From Candolleomyces eurysporus (taxonomy: Eukaryota > Basidiomycota > Agaricomycetes > Agaricales > Psathyrellaceae), in contig JANBPK010000704.1 of NCBI GenBank assembly GCA_027579435.1, positions 62,001 to 126,000 on the forward strand: 64,000 nucleotides of DNA, given 5' to 3'. Position numbers and translations under genes: made by a program. Shown in pieces: positions 1-11,016 of this stretch (positions are counted from its first letter, which is position 1; every line of letters begins with the position of its first letter). The notes beneath the pieces are model-generated. The model was not told the origin of the DNA. It saw nothing but the letters and a program-made list of their open reading frames with translations, and did no database searches.

Positions 1-780
1 ACCGCACTTCTTGGTTCCGGGAGCCTGATCTTCGATGTGGATACCAGCTGCACCCTTCTCAACAAAGAGCTTGGTGAGCTTCATGACGGCAGTCAAGCCA
101 CCATGACCTGTATCAGCGTCAGCGACAATGGGTCGGAGGTAGTCGACGTAGGGAGTTTTGGCGAGTTCGGCTTCAGGCAGGCGAGATCGAGCTTCGCGCT
201 GCTTGCGGTCGTGGAACAGCTGTGCCATGAACAGATGCTCGACCTTGTTAGGCACGGTGTTCGAAGGATAGTCTACGTAGTTGCTCCGTCAGATCCAAGA
301 CCCGAACAATGACCTCGACTACTTACCAGCGAGATCCGGACCAGGCTCATTGGTGCTGGAAGCGGTGCTCGAGGATTGCCACCCAGAAACATAGACGGTC
401 TCGAGGTATTTGGCCATCTGGGTCACCTGAACGGGGTCAAGACTGTNCCCCCCAAGTCGTTAGATTCAATTCAACTGCACGATGAAGGCCAACCCGATAC
501 TTACGCTCCATAGGTATGCGAGGGAGTACCATTCTTGGCATGCTCGCTGAGGAGCTTGTGAAGCTTCTTGCCCTGGACGTTCGAGGGGTACTGGATGGGG
601 AGCGTACCGCGCTTCGAGACGACGTCGAAGGCGGTGTAGGGACGAGTGACTCGTGCAAAGCGAGGGCTCTGGCGCTGGAGATCAGCTCTCCCCTCATTAT
701 AGATATAAGGGGTAATGTACCTTCCACCACTGCTCGACCTCAGCGACCTCCGCTGCAAATTGGGCTCTCTCGCTGGACAT
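1..780 (-). CDS. ICL1: Isocitrate lyase, N-terminal part (runs off the left edge)
   Basis: Isocitrate lyase cleaves isocitrate to glyoxylate and succinate and is the first committed enzyme of the glyoxylate cycle, used for growth on C2 compounds and fatty acids. Translation starts at the ATG read from 780-778 ([12 protein letters not shown]). Exon 1 ends before a short intron at 675-720; further introns lie near 448-505 and near 312-330. Spliced exons give family blocks in order: [15 protein letters not shown], then [20 protein letters not shown], then [20 protein letters not shown], then [10 protein letters not shown] and GIHIEDQ, the start of the active-site region. The remaining C-terminal part lies outside the window. 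An N at 447 falls inside an intron and does not affect the product. A TATA-like box lies about 56 bp upstream of the ATG. The identity is clear from these long conserved stretches; fungi also have the related 2-methylisocitrate lyase, but these blocks fit isocitrate lyase better. Confidence 0.93.
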
Positions 781-835
781 GGTGATGGACAAGAAAGAAA
801 GGGTTCAGGAGACGCTGGATCCTGAACGTGGTTGG

Positions 836-841
836 TATATA
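836..841 (-). promoter_or_regulatory. TATA-like box of the isocitrate lyase gene
   Basis: TATATA in a TTATATACC context, about 56 bp upstream of the isocitrate lyase ATG. Spacing matches TATA-like boxes seen here upstream of malic enzyme, alternative oxidase and the CENP-B-like gene. Assignment is by position and motif only. Confidence 0.45.
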
Positions 842-1351
842 AGATGAACTCGTTCCGCTCCGCACCTGTGGGCAAACTTTTCACCTGTTCCGGCCATGCA
901 AGAGCGGGACATGTGATTCCCCTTCTCCAGAGATCGGCTCACGCGGCAGTCCCTCGACAACTTAAACCCGTCGGCTCTCCTTGGGTATCCTATTCTACCC
1001 TATTTTTGCATTGTGCAATCGACTCTATCAGAGTCTCAGTATCGGCCTTTGGAGGCTTTTAGCAGGCTTTGTGCCCTTGGCAAGCCAGCTTCGTTCCCGT
1101 TAACCCCACACCCCACAAGTTCTTGCGGAACAATCATCATCCATACATCATTGACATTCAGGATTCTATTGTCCCGAGCGTCCCTTCAGGTTCCTATGTT
1201 ACGTGTTATGTGTAAACGGTGTTGGAACACCCTCCTTGTGACCTCGTCACCGTCGATCACCATCATAGACAAGTCCAGCCAAACCATATCGGACGACGAA
1301 TGCGACAATACTCCCGGCAACCTATTTACGCGGAAATCGAGTCAGAATGGG
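842..1351. other. Intergenic: upstream region of isocitrate lyase and 3' flank of ALG7
   Basis: About 510 bp between the TATA-like box of isocitrate lyase and the ALG7 stop codon. Short open frames are present, but none looks like a conserved protein. The region presumably holds the carbon-source-responsive elements of isocitrate lyase; I could not assign individual sites. Confidence 0.5.
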
Positions 1352-3020
1352 TCACTTTCGCGAGAATGAGAAATCTAAATTCACCTGTGTTGTAATCAGA
1401 AGCTGGTTCAGCCGTTTCTCGTTCATCGGCCCGAAGCGAACGAGGAGAACGTTAAAGATGGTCAGGTTGGTCGTCTCCAAAATAGACCCATCCTTCATAT
1501 GCGTCGTCAGTTCAACCAGACCAAGCCCCGAAAGGATGTGCAAGACGAGCGAAGACAGCTTCGACGGGTGCTGAAGGAACTGTGCCTTCGACGGATATAG
1601 GAGATTGGTGTCTGGATCAAATCTGCGGGTACAATCGCATGAAAGTCAGCTATGGACGCTTGTGTATGCCTAGTCCTGCTGACCTTGGAACTCTGTGCCG
1701 AGGGCATGGAACAAGACCGAACAGTTGCGGGACCGAGAGAACGAAATTGAATATCTGGGGCATGAAGAACAGTAGCAGCGTTTTCGAGAAGTGGGCCTGG
1801 ATGCCAACAACCGCAAACGCCATTCCAGCGAGATAGCAAAGAGTATCTCCAGGAAACACGCGAGCAGGATACCTGTTAGGTGGTCAAAACCCTGTTTCCG
1901 ATCAACTCAAGGAAAGAAGCTCACCAGTTATGATAAAGGAAGGCTGTCAAGACCGCGACGAGGGGCAACATGAAGTAGAGGCTGAACAAATGTCGTTCGA
2001 CGAGAACTTGACTTCCTTTAGCCATGCCTGCACCCCATAACCCACCAACCTCGACGTCCGCTTTGCTTCCCAAGAGATGCAGTGGAATCCGGAAACCAAC
2101 AGCCCAGGGCAAGTACAACAGATCGTTTACAATGACGGAAAGCGCAATGACCAGGGCTTGACTGGCTTCAGAGCCATTTATTCCGGCGAGGATATTGATA
2201 CTGTTCGTGGAGAATGTCGAGAGCATGATCATGTAGAGGTAGTAGAGGGGACCTAAAAAGATAGTCAGTATCGTTTTGGCAATTTACTAACAATGGGAAT
2301 TACCAAGGTCGACGAGTTGGCCAAGCAGTCCACGAAAGGGTAATGGCACCACGATTGTCGTATTTCCGCGTTCGGCAAAATATACCATTAAGAGGGGTAT
2401 GGATGCAATAATGGGAATCGGGAGTTTATGCCGCCAGCGGATGTCAAATACATCGTCCAGGAAGCCCAAGAAGGTTGCAATGAGAAGAGAGATTATAGAG
2501 GACAAGTAAACTGAAAGCTAAAGAGGTAATGTCATTGACGTCGTAAAGCCTGAAGATGGGACCAAATCTTACCTGGTGGTGAGGGAATTCTAGAACGGAG
2601 ATACCTTCTGTTGAGGGCTTCGCATTTGCCAGTTCAGTGAACAGACGAGTGAACGCGAATGGGATGAATAAGATCAAACTCAGGATATAAACAGAGGCGA
2701 CGACAAGGCCTTGAGACTCTGGACTAACTACACGTTTAGCACTCATTCCTTTCTCGTACAGAAATGACTTACATCGGATCGGCATATATCTTGAGTAGGT
2801 CTCTTCCCTTCAAATTCGCCTTGATAAAGGTTTGTCCAAGCGCAGGAATGAGGTATATAGTGATCAAAAATGCCAGCAGAGAGAAGCCGATAGACGTGTA
2901 TATTGCGGGCACTGGTGGAATCGGGTCTATCAGAGGTCGTATTACGAACCACAGGGCGACTGGAAGTATGCCAAAGAGCAGGACTTTGGGAAGAGGCCTG
3001 GGTGTTGGTCCTTGGACCAT
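1352..3020 (-). CDS. ALG7: UDP-GlcNAc:dolichyl-phosphate GlcNAc-1-phosphate transferase
   Basis: ALG7 (DPAGT1 in animals, the tunicamycin target) moves GlcNAc-1-phosphate from UDP-GlcNAc to dolichyl phosphate on the ER membrane, the first step of N-glycan precursor synthesis. Exons read from 3020 downwards give a series of hydrophobic membrane segments. Characteristic pieces are [18 protein letters not shown], the aspartate-rich loop [16 protein letters not shown], and the terminal [10 protein letters not shown] region, which resembles the family's GPMxEKR end. The gene is split into several exons; recognisable blocks lie at 2769-3020, 2450-2780, 2287-2505, 1921-2232 and 1352-1543. The start is the ATG at 3020; upstream in the same frame there is a stop close by. 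It shares a 195-bp divergent promoter region with the SET-TAD3 gene. Exact intron borders were not all checked. Confidence 0.88.
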
Positions 3021-3215
3021 TTTTCGACTATTGCTTCTGCTTCACCGGTTCTCTATGTCGACGCTGGCATTGCTGGTGGTGGTTGAAACGGCGGGCGCTG
3101 CCCAGGGTGTGGTTGGCGGTTAACGTGTCAGGCGCGATATTGGACGTGTACAGGGGCAGACGGCCCGTGTTTGATCCGGTGATCATGAAGTGCGATCTTA
3201 TCTTATCAGGCTTTG

Positions 3216-4931
3216 ATGGCTTCTTCCTCTCGTCCTCCATCATCAGTTACTGCGCCTGAGCACTTCAGCTCTTCAGGATGGGTTACCAAGATCGTTCCTG
3301 GCAAAGGCTCGCGCGTTTTTGGTGTGTAAAGGCCTGAGCTCAAATTTGCACTGCTGTTCACCTGTCATTCTCCCAGCTGAGCGCTTTATACCTCGCGGAA
3401 CGCTCGTAGATATCCACCCTGTTCTTTTCGAAATGAAAGAGCACGAAAATCATGGTGCGAACTTCAATGACTCGGCTACACATTAAAGTCTCAAATAAGC
3501 ATTCCTTTGGGCAACTAGACCAAGACCCCTCGGTATGGCCTGGCAATCGCGTGCCTCTTGTCCTTGGACTTGGTACCACCTCAATTCCTTCCGATTGCAA
3601 AGAACTATATCTTCACGGTTAACGCAGGATCTCTCTCCAACGACTCGGGCACTCCAAACATTGCATTCACTTTGGACTCGTCGACAGAGGTTATCACATA
3701 CACCACAGTCCTGGACATCCAGCCTGGGGACGAACTGTGCATTGACGGAAACTCGTTAACGGCGCTCAATCCTTTCGCGAATGGGGACCCCGATGAGGCC
3801 TTACAAGACGACGTCCTACCCTTCCGGAGATTTAGGCCACCGCCAGAAGAAGAAACCGCAGAATCTATAAGAACAGGTTGGCTCAACTTCACGCAATTCT
3901 CACTTGCCCTAATCCCTCTTGTTAGTTGAAGCATGGGTCGTTGACGTTCCAGAGCCTCGACATCTCGCGACTTTAATAAAGTAAGTATTATAGAATCTAA
4001 AACCATCTATTGTGGCTCAGCGTTAAATAGATGGCTCAAGCAAGCCAATCTAGAATCACCCGACGTTGCACATCTCAAACGGATACGAAAAAATCTGGAC
4101 ACGGGCGAAACCAGTCTTCTGCTCAGCATGGACATCAACAAACCTCCGCTACCAGAAAACTTGAATCTCCCAGACCCCTATCGCGTGCCTGTACCTGCCT
4201 CTTCAGCTCTAACCATGACTTCGTTGGCCCTCAAAACGGCTATCTGGCCCACCATGTACACCCCGAAGCGCAAAGATGAGCCGGAGCCTTGGACAAGAGG
4301 TCAAGCCCGTTGGGCTTGGGATGCAATGCTTGCCGCCGTCAACGAAGCTAAGAAAGCTGGGATCTCCGGAGAGGTACGTACGCAGACTCCTCTGTTTTGC
4401 TATCCTCCTGACTCTTCCTTGTTTCGGCAGCAACCTATCGCAGCACACATCGCGGTGCCTTTCGAAACCACCGATAGCGCTAAAGCCATTTCTTTCACGG
4501 CACACGACACCCGAACTTCGACGAAACACCCACTCAAACACGCTGCAATCAACGCCATTCGAAAATTAGCAGACCACCACGCTTCACATCACGAGTCCCC
4601 ACTTCCAGAACCGAATCCAGAGGACGACGGGGTTCCAGGTCAAAACGGCTCAAACTACCTGCTCACAGGCCAGACCGTCTTCCTAACTCACGAACCTTGC
4701 ATCATGTGCAGCATGGCGCTTCTACATTCCCGGGTAAAGGAAGTCTTCTACCTTTACCCCATGCCTCACACCGGAGGTTGTGGAAGCCTCGCATGCCTCC
4801 CAACGCTCAAAGGCGTTAACCATCGTTTCTCCATCTGCCATTGGGAAGATCGGCAGTGCCTTGGAATACCAGATCAGTCTGAAAATAGCCATAGTCACAG
4901 TCTTCATGTCGGTACTGAAGTTGATGCATGA
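3216..4931 (+). CDS. TAD3: SET-domain protein fused to tRNA adenosine deaminase subunit TAD3
   Basis: Spliced exons form one continuous frame: an N-terminal SET domain (about residues 25-130) followed directly by TAD3, the non-catalytic partner of TAD2 in the enzyme that converts adenosine 34 of tRNA anticodons to inosine. Introns that keep frame are 3322-3376, 3573-3627, 3877-3925, 3981-4030 and 4374-4430. One further intron near 3449-3512 is uncertain; its best fit would be only 34 nt. The SET part shows PGKGSRVFAERFIPRGTLV, VPLVLGLGSLSNDSGTPN and IQPGDELCID. The usual NH pair of the SET core reads ND, and the FYG-type tyrosine after ELCI is missing, so methyltransferase activity is doubtful. 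The TAD3 part shows VEAWVVDVPEPRH, the zinc motif HPLKHAAINAI (HAA instead of HAE, as expected for the inactive subunit) and EPCIMCSMALLHSRVKEVFY. The methionine at 4128 is internal to TAD3, not its start. Confidence 0.82.
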
Positions 4932-5203
4932 TTTTGAATGGGATATTCGGGCAAGGATGTGATAGACGGCGCGACCGAGAAACCAGAGTATGTATAAGAG
5001 TACGATATATGCGAAACAAAAGAAGACTCTTGCATTGGACAATAGTACGCAAGGAGTAGTATAGTTGAAACATCTAGTGGTCTAGAATCTAGATTTATAC
5101 CAATCTGAGTTGAAGCCAAGTAGACATGTGTTGTACAACTTCGAAAGAAGTAGGGCAGTAGTAGATCCGACAGCGCAAAAGGAGAGCAAGGGGGATAGTG
5201 CAA

Positions 5204-7406
5204 CTACAAGCGCGGCAAGTGCGAAGTAGTCGGCTGCCATTGCTTGGCCCGGATGTATTCCAAGAGGGCGTCATCGGAGAGGTTGCGGAAGAGAGAGTTC
5301 TCATCCACATTCTGAATGGGTACGTTAACACATGAACGACAGATATACGGGTGCATTGCACTACTCACGTCTTTTTGAGCGGCCCTGATGACGGCAAGCG
5401 CAATTTGAGCGCTAATGTCCCGAATGCGGACGAGGCGAGGGTATACAAGGCCAGCAGCTTGCTCATCAGCATTCAACGACCCTGCCAAGGCAATAGCCGC
5501 TTGCTCGACCATCGAGTCGGTAACGTGGTTCGCCTTGGACAAGATCGTTCCAAGGCCAATACCGGGGAAGATGTACATGTTGTTACCCTGTCCAGGCTCG
5601 TATCGCTTGCCGTTGAATTCAGTCACCTTGTATGGGCTGCCGGAAGCAAAGATGACGGAACCGTTTGTCCTAGAAATGGCGACGTCAATTCTGGCAGAAT
5701 GATAGAATTGAATGTAGACATACCATTTGAGGGCATCTTCGAAGTCGACCTCGCACAGCGATACAGGGTTGGAGAGAGGGAAAATGATAGGTCGGGTATT
5801 CAAGGAAGCCATGAGCCGGACAATTTCCTCAGAGAAAGCGTTCTGCGCCTCCATCAGTATCTGAAATGTAGCAGCGATTCATGGGAACGTACTCGGACAG
5901 TGCTGAGACCCAGGAGTGCGGTAGGCTTGACATACTTGATTACATCTTCGAGCTTCGTCAAAGGTGGTCCTTGGTAGTCGGTGCGAGCAAAGACTGTCTA
6001 AAAGTTAGTTCCAATGTGTCGGCACTAATAAGAAGGAAAACAGTACATTTCTTGTGTTCTTGGAGACCCTTACGATCAGCGGTGATAAGGCCCTTAGAGT
6101 CGACAGTCTTCAAGGGAGATGTGAACAACCGGATTCTCAACGTGAAAAGCGAACGCACCCAAATTCTGCTCCGGGCCTCCTCGACACTCAAGCCCTGGAG
6201 AGTGAAGAAAGAGAGCAATTGCTTGGCGACACCAATTCCTGCGGATCCGGCACCGAAGAAGAGGATTCTTTGTTCGGTCAAAGGGGTACCAGCCGCAGCG
6301 GCGGAGAGGCGGGCAGCGTTGAGGAATCCGGAGAGCACAACGGAACCTATTCCACGTGGGTCAAAGTAAGAATGACGTCGCGAGTCAAGAAGTACGAGGG
6401 CGCCTAACCTGTGCCTTGAATCTACGACGGCCGCCGATAAGCAATAGCAACGGCGCAATGAGCAGGAGACTTACATCGTCGTTGAAGCAGCGGTATTGGT
6501 TGCGGAAGAGGTCGAGGTATCGGAATGCATTGTCGGTCGAGAAATCTTCGAACTGAACGAGCAACTGAGGGAACACTTCTCTCATAGCCTCCATGAATTC
6601 GTGCATGAACTCATCCATCTGTCAACGCTGTTAGAGGGTCTCAGAATCAAGAAGTTACATTACTAACCTCCTCCGTGTCCGGGCGTTTGCGACGAATACC
6701 GAGATACAGCGGATCTTCATGGAATTTTTGGGTATTGGTCCCGAGGTCGAGGCAGATGGGAAGGGTGGTAGTAGGCTTGATGCCAGCGCCGGCAATGTAG
6801 AGGTCACTGTCGCGCGTTGGTCGGAGGAGGGATAAAGCGGGTGAAACATTGAAAACTTACAGTTTACCAATAGAGATGGGAAGTCCGTTGGCTCCGAGAT
6901 CACCTAGACCCAAAATTCGAGAGCCTATGAAAAGATGGGCGAGTGAGCGGCCGCCCTGACGCGGAGTAGATGTCTGACATACCATCGGTGACGACGGCAA
7001 TTCTCGAGGCCTGAGCAGCTGGCCAAGACCTCAAGACCTCCTTAATGTGACCCTTGTTTTCAATGGTGACATAGAGACCCTCCGGACGCCTCCAAATGTG
7101 CGAATAGTTTGAGCAGGCGTCCCCAACCTAAGTATGAGTCAGAGTGAGCCAGAGGGTCACGGTGGTGTGCTCGAGACAACACGACGAACAGTGGGGGTGT
7201 AGAGAATGGGGACAATCTCTAGCAAGTTGCCGAGGAGAATCTCGTAGAAGAGATTGGGCTCGCGGTCCTTGAGGCCATTGAGGTAGATGTACTTTTCAAG
7301 CCCCGTCGCCTTGCTGCGCAGCTGGGTGAGAACACGCTGACGGTGGTCGGTGGTGAAGAGGTANGGGGGGGAGGCGGGAGGCGTTGTGGAGGGCAGCAAG
7401 GGACAT
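5204..7406 (-). CDS. NAD(P)-dependent malic enzyme
   Basis: Malic enzyme oxidatively decarboxylates malate to pyruvate and CO2, producing NAD(P)H. From the ATG at 7406 the protein begins [14 protein letters not shown] and continues [19 protein letters not shown] and [19 protein letters not shown]. Later exons carry [20 protein letters not shown], the metal-binding region FNDDIQGTG, the nucleotide-binding [34 protein letters not shown] and the family signature [16 protein letters not shown]. The N at 7364 adds one base after a run of seven cytosines (coding strand); ignoring it joins the ATG to the main frame. The sequence IQG is encoded by a 13-nt exon (6409-6421). A TATA-like box lies at 7461-7468. 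I cannot tell the cofactor (NAD or NADP) or the location (cytosol or mitochondrion) from sequence alone, although no obvious presequence is visible. Confidence 0.93.
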
Positions 7407-7460
7407 GTTGGGGAATGGGGGATGAAACGATGGATGGGGGAAGTGGAACGGGGAGGCGAG

Positions 7461-7468
7461 TTATATAT
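7461..7468 (-). promoter_or_regulatory. TATA-like box of the malic enzyme gene
   Basis: The coding strand reads ATATATAA here, about 55 bp upstream of the malic enzyme ATG. Assigned by motif and position only. Confidence 0.45.
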
Positions 7469-7660
7469 GACAGAGGGGCTAATTTATTGAGTAAATAACG
7501 ACAGAATTAAGGATTTGACCGAATATTACATGTTCATGTGAAATGGCCGGGAAATTGGTGGATAGCTAACCTCTCCTCGACCCCCCCAGTCCGCCCTGCC
7601 TAATCCGGCATCGGTCTTCCGCCGACCAATCACGGGTCCCTCCATCGGCCTTCGGGCTAA

Positions 7661-8237
7661 TCACCACATTTCCCGTCGTTTGGCCTGGACCGCCTTGACC
7701 AGCTGGTGCCTTTCGCTCCATCGTGCCCTGTGTTTGGCGTGTTCTTCGTCCCGTTTGCGAAGGAGATCAGTGCGCTGCGACGTCCGTATCCGCGTCACCT
7801 GCGACACGAACATTCTCGTGCACCCGAACATCTTCGCGAGCGTGTTGGCTGAATACTTGACGGGGTCGCTGGAACGCAGCTCCTGCATCTTTTTGATGTC
7901 CTCTTCGCCAAGCTGCTTCAGCTCCGGCGACACTTCTTTTCGCAATAATGGTGGGAGGGAGCCAGTGATCGGTGACAGCGGCTTGCTTTGTAGGAGAGGC
8001 GACGANGGGGGCGGCGGTCGTGGATTCGGGTGCTGCTGCAGAGGGTGGAGGGCGGTGGACGAAGACCAGGTTGTCGTCCTCGAGTTGTGTCACCGTGGCA
8101 TTTGGACTGTTCAATAATGGGTCCCGGTGCTTCAACGGTGGTCGCTCTGCAGTGCCAGGCCGTGGTCTAGGGTATTTGCCTGCATATGCACGCACAAAGG
8201 CAGGTATGGGCGCGATTTTGCGCGGAATGGACAACAT
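7661..8237 (-). CDS. MRPL20: Mitochondrial large-subunit ribosomal protein mL58 (MRP-L20 family)
   Basis: Fungal-specific mitochondrial ribosomal protein. The start is the ATG at 8237, giving MLSIPRKIAPIPAFVRAYAG, an arginine-containing, acid-free presequence typical of mitochondrial import. The C-terminal half shows the MRP-L20 pattern: LGEEDIKKMQELRSSDPVKY, SANTLAKMFGC, then a basic helix rich in Arg and Lys ending KAVQAKRREMW. The two halves lie in different frames only because of the N at 8006, next to a run of guanines; ignoring the N gives one frame through PSSPLLQSKPLSP. After that correction the gene appears to be a single exon of about 190 codons. It is transcribed in the same direction as malic enzyme, with 254 bp between them. 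Confidence 0.8.
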
Positions 8238-8607
8238 AGTGGAAGACAGAGCCAGCGAGGAACGCGTCCAGCACAAATTGTCACCAGGTTCTCACGCCTT
8301 CCAAAGTGATCTCCCCTTTAGGGAAAATCCCGACGCGCGCTCACTGCGCGCTTCATTGCTGCACCAACTAAATGCCAGTTCGTCTAGTTCAATCTAGGCG
8401 TTTGGTGCGTTGGCTATCGACTGCTCAAACTGATTGCCCCTCTCCCCACGCCTCCGCTCCAGGTCCGTTCCGGATTACCTGTCTCCTCGCGGCGGGCATG
8501 CACCGGCCCCGCCACGACGGCTCTTCCAGACACCGGGATGGCACTACTTTCGAAAATTAATTTCGAAAAAAACGAAATCTCCTTTTGCTACCCCAGATAA
8601 TTTTTGT

Positions 8608-10297
8608 TTAATCACGAACTAACTCGTCGACAGTAGGAACCCTTTTGTTAGCCCATTGCTCCAGTCCACGTGCAGCCAGGATGCCGAACATTAGGATTTG
8701 AGCAGGTATCGGACCCCCAGCGTGGCTCGCGCTCGTATCCCATTGAATTTCAGCCTATGTGAACAACTCGACCCTGAAGATGCTCACCAATGACCGACCG
8801 CGAAGGAAAAGAAGACGAGGAGAGGCTGACGAACTCACCCACCTCTGCATCGGATCTTCGCCATGACAGGCAAACTGGGATGCGAACATGAGCTCTAGAA
8901 CGCCGTTAAGTGATCAAGCACCAATCCAAAGAGCCTATTTCGTCATGTCAAACCCCCGTCAGACATCAAAAAGGTGGGGAGCCGTGGAATCGCACTGACT
9001 TGGGGCTGCATCCAATAGCCTTTGGATCAAAGTAGGAGGGCAGAAGACCCAACCCATCCTACGCGGGTGCATACCCACCTGTCAAGTCCAGGTACTGCAT
9101 TTCCAAAAGCAGCCAGGGCATGCCAAAGTAGCACATCCAAAGTCCAACGGCCGTGCTCGCGGCTGTGACTTGGGACCCATAGCAATCCACTTTGAGGCCC
9201 GGTTGCTTTGACAAGTCTGTTTCAACTCAGCTACCCGTAGTATAGTCTCGAAGGCCTCGAACCTTTCTTCTAGTAATTCCTACCTCAAGTTCGCGATAAT
9301 TTTAGGACACCCAAAGAACTCCACCCCCATATTCCACCGCCAATCAAGAGTCGAATTAGGTTCGGACTGTGTATACAATTGCAAGNTTTTTTGCGCGCCA
9401 GGTTTTGGGGTGTGCCTACATACCCGACTGCAGGCCTGCAGGCATGCTCGCTTAGATTTATTTTTTTTCGGACCTTAGGTGTCTTTACCCCAGATTTTCG
9501 CTTGCTTGGCGGCTCGCCTATACGACGTGTCGCTTCTCTAAAAACGAGGTAATTAGTAGTATCCAGAGGTCGTGTGCTCTCAATTCTACCACGTTCCAAG
9601 ACTAGGACGAGTCGCGACCGTCAGTCGAGAAGGAGATATTTTTGGAGAGAAGAGTTTTGCGAAGGTGGTTATTGGATTCTTATAAAACGGCACTTGGTTA
9701 CTTTTGTTCTCAGACGCTTTTAGCGTTCCAACTCGTTTCCACCATATCCAATGGCAGAAACCTCTCGGTCCTTGACCAGCAGGAATACAGGCCACGGACT
9801 GCCAAGGCCTGCAATTCATCTCGTCTCTTGGGACTGTACATATGAAGCTTACTCTCTTTTCCCCTGAGAATTTCTGTCGGTGAATTCGGCTACAGGTTGC
9901 ACATGCTCCTCAACCTACCTTCGATTCGATGCATTGAAAAACCCTGGTCCGGTGCAGAATGCCATCTTAATTCTTGTTCGACCAATCGTCTTCCCCGTCA
10001 ATGACTAGAGGACACGAGAAATGTCAAGCAATCAAGGCACACCTTTGTGGCCATTGTTCTCGATGTAGGCACCTTGCCAAATTCCAGCCACCGCATGAGC
10101 AAGTGTCGTAATAAGCGCCCACATGGCCTGGAAAAGGATGTCAAACGCACTCAGACTGAGCCCTTTGGATTTGAAGAATGGATATCAGTGAATAGAGCGA
10201 GTCAGCCAGGAACAAAGTAAGGTACACCGGGGCATGCTTTAAACAGAATAGCAGCAATGAATGACAAAGAGCATGTCCCAGTGACGCTGCCCGACAT
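8608..10297 (-). CDS. Unrecognised multi-exon gene, possibly a membrane protein (model incomplete)
   Basis: I do not recognise this protein. Several open stretches join through plausible GT-AG introns on the minus strand. The 5' end at 10297 reads MSGSVTGTCSLSFIAAILF and, after an intron, AFDILFQAMWALITTLAHAV, which is hydrophobic. A 3' block reads WNMGVEFFGCPKIIANL, then GSQVTAASTAVGLWMCYFGM, then ELMFASQFACHGEDPMQ, and ends AQILMFGILAARGLEQWANK with a stop at 8608. The middle (about 9360-9960) could not be joined with confidence and contains an N at 9386. It may be one gene, two genes, or a decaying gene. Hydrophobic segments near the N-terminus and around VGLWMCYFGMPWLLLE suggest membrane association. 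No function is proposed. Confidence 0.35.
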
Positions 10298-11016
10298 GGT
10301 TTAATTACACACAAGTCTGACCTAACTTTACTCCATGCCATAATCTAATCCCTCAACAGGAACAACGCCAAGAAATTAAAGCGAAGGAAAAAAAAAAACG
10401 GTGGGTATATTGTATAGATACTTGCACAACAACAAATACATCGAAAGCATCGAGAGAGAACAAGGGAGAAAGCTGGTGGGAAGGATGTACAAAGGTGGGC
10501 ACCGTAAAGCTACAGTTCAAAGACTAACAGCATCGAAAAAAGAGGAATGAAATGGTAGAAGAAGGGTGCGGAGGTTAGTCGAACGATAGGGGGATGGTAT
10601 GATGAAAGCGAGCTGGTTGAACGATCGATGGTCAAAGGATAGAAGACCAGAGTGAACGGAAGGGGTGAGTCATAAAATGTATAACCGTGCAAAGGCCGAT
10701 TCAAGCATTCCGAAAAGAAGTGTTCGTTGCGGGTTGATCCAGGGATATCGATAACAATGTTACACAATGGAGACAAAGGCAAGCAGACGGAGTGGGGGAG
10801 GAGCCGTGACAGCCAAAGGGTCCTTGAGTAACAGACGGACAGCTAGAAAATACACCAAGATGTCATATGCATAAGTTAATAAGAAAGAGTGAGCAATAAA
10901 GAACGACATGCTAAGAGAAGGGCATAAGCATGACGTATGGAGAAATATAGCCTACACCTACAAATCATCAAGATAGCGGAATAAGAAAAAGATGTTGAAG
11001 GAAAGACGAAAAAGCT
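10298..11016. other. Intergenic: no gene recognised
   Basis: About 720 bp, purine-rich on the plus strand, with a short adenine run near 10388. It lies downstream of the coiled-coil gene at 11017 and probably includes its 3' untranslated region. No conserved open frame seen. Confidence 0.45.

Noticed and set aside
4128..4931. Independent TAD3 gene starting at an internal methionine
   Set aside because: Conserved TAD3 sequence (VEAWVVDVPEPRH and HLKRIRKNL) lies upstream in the same spliced frame.
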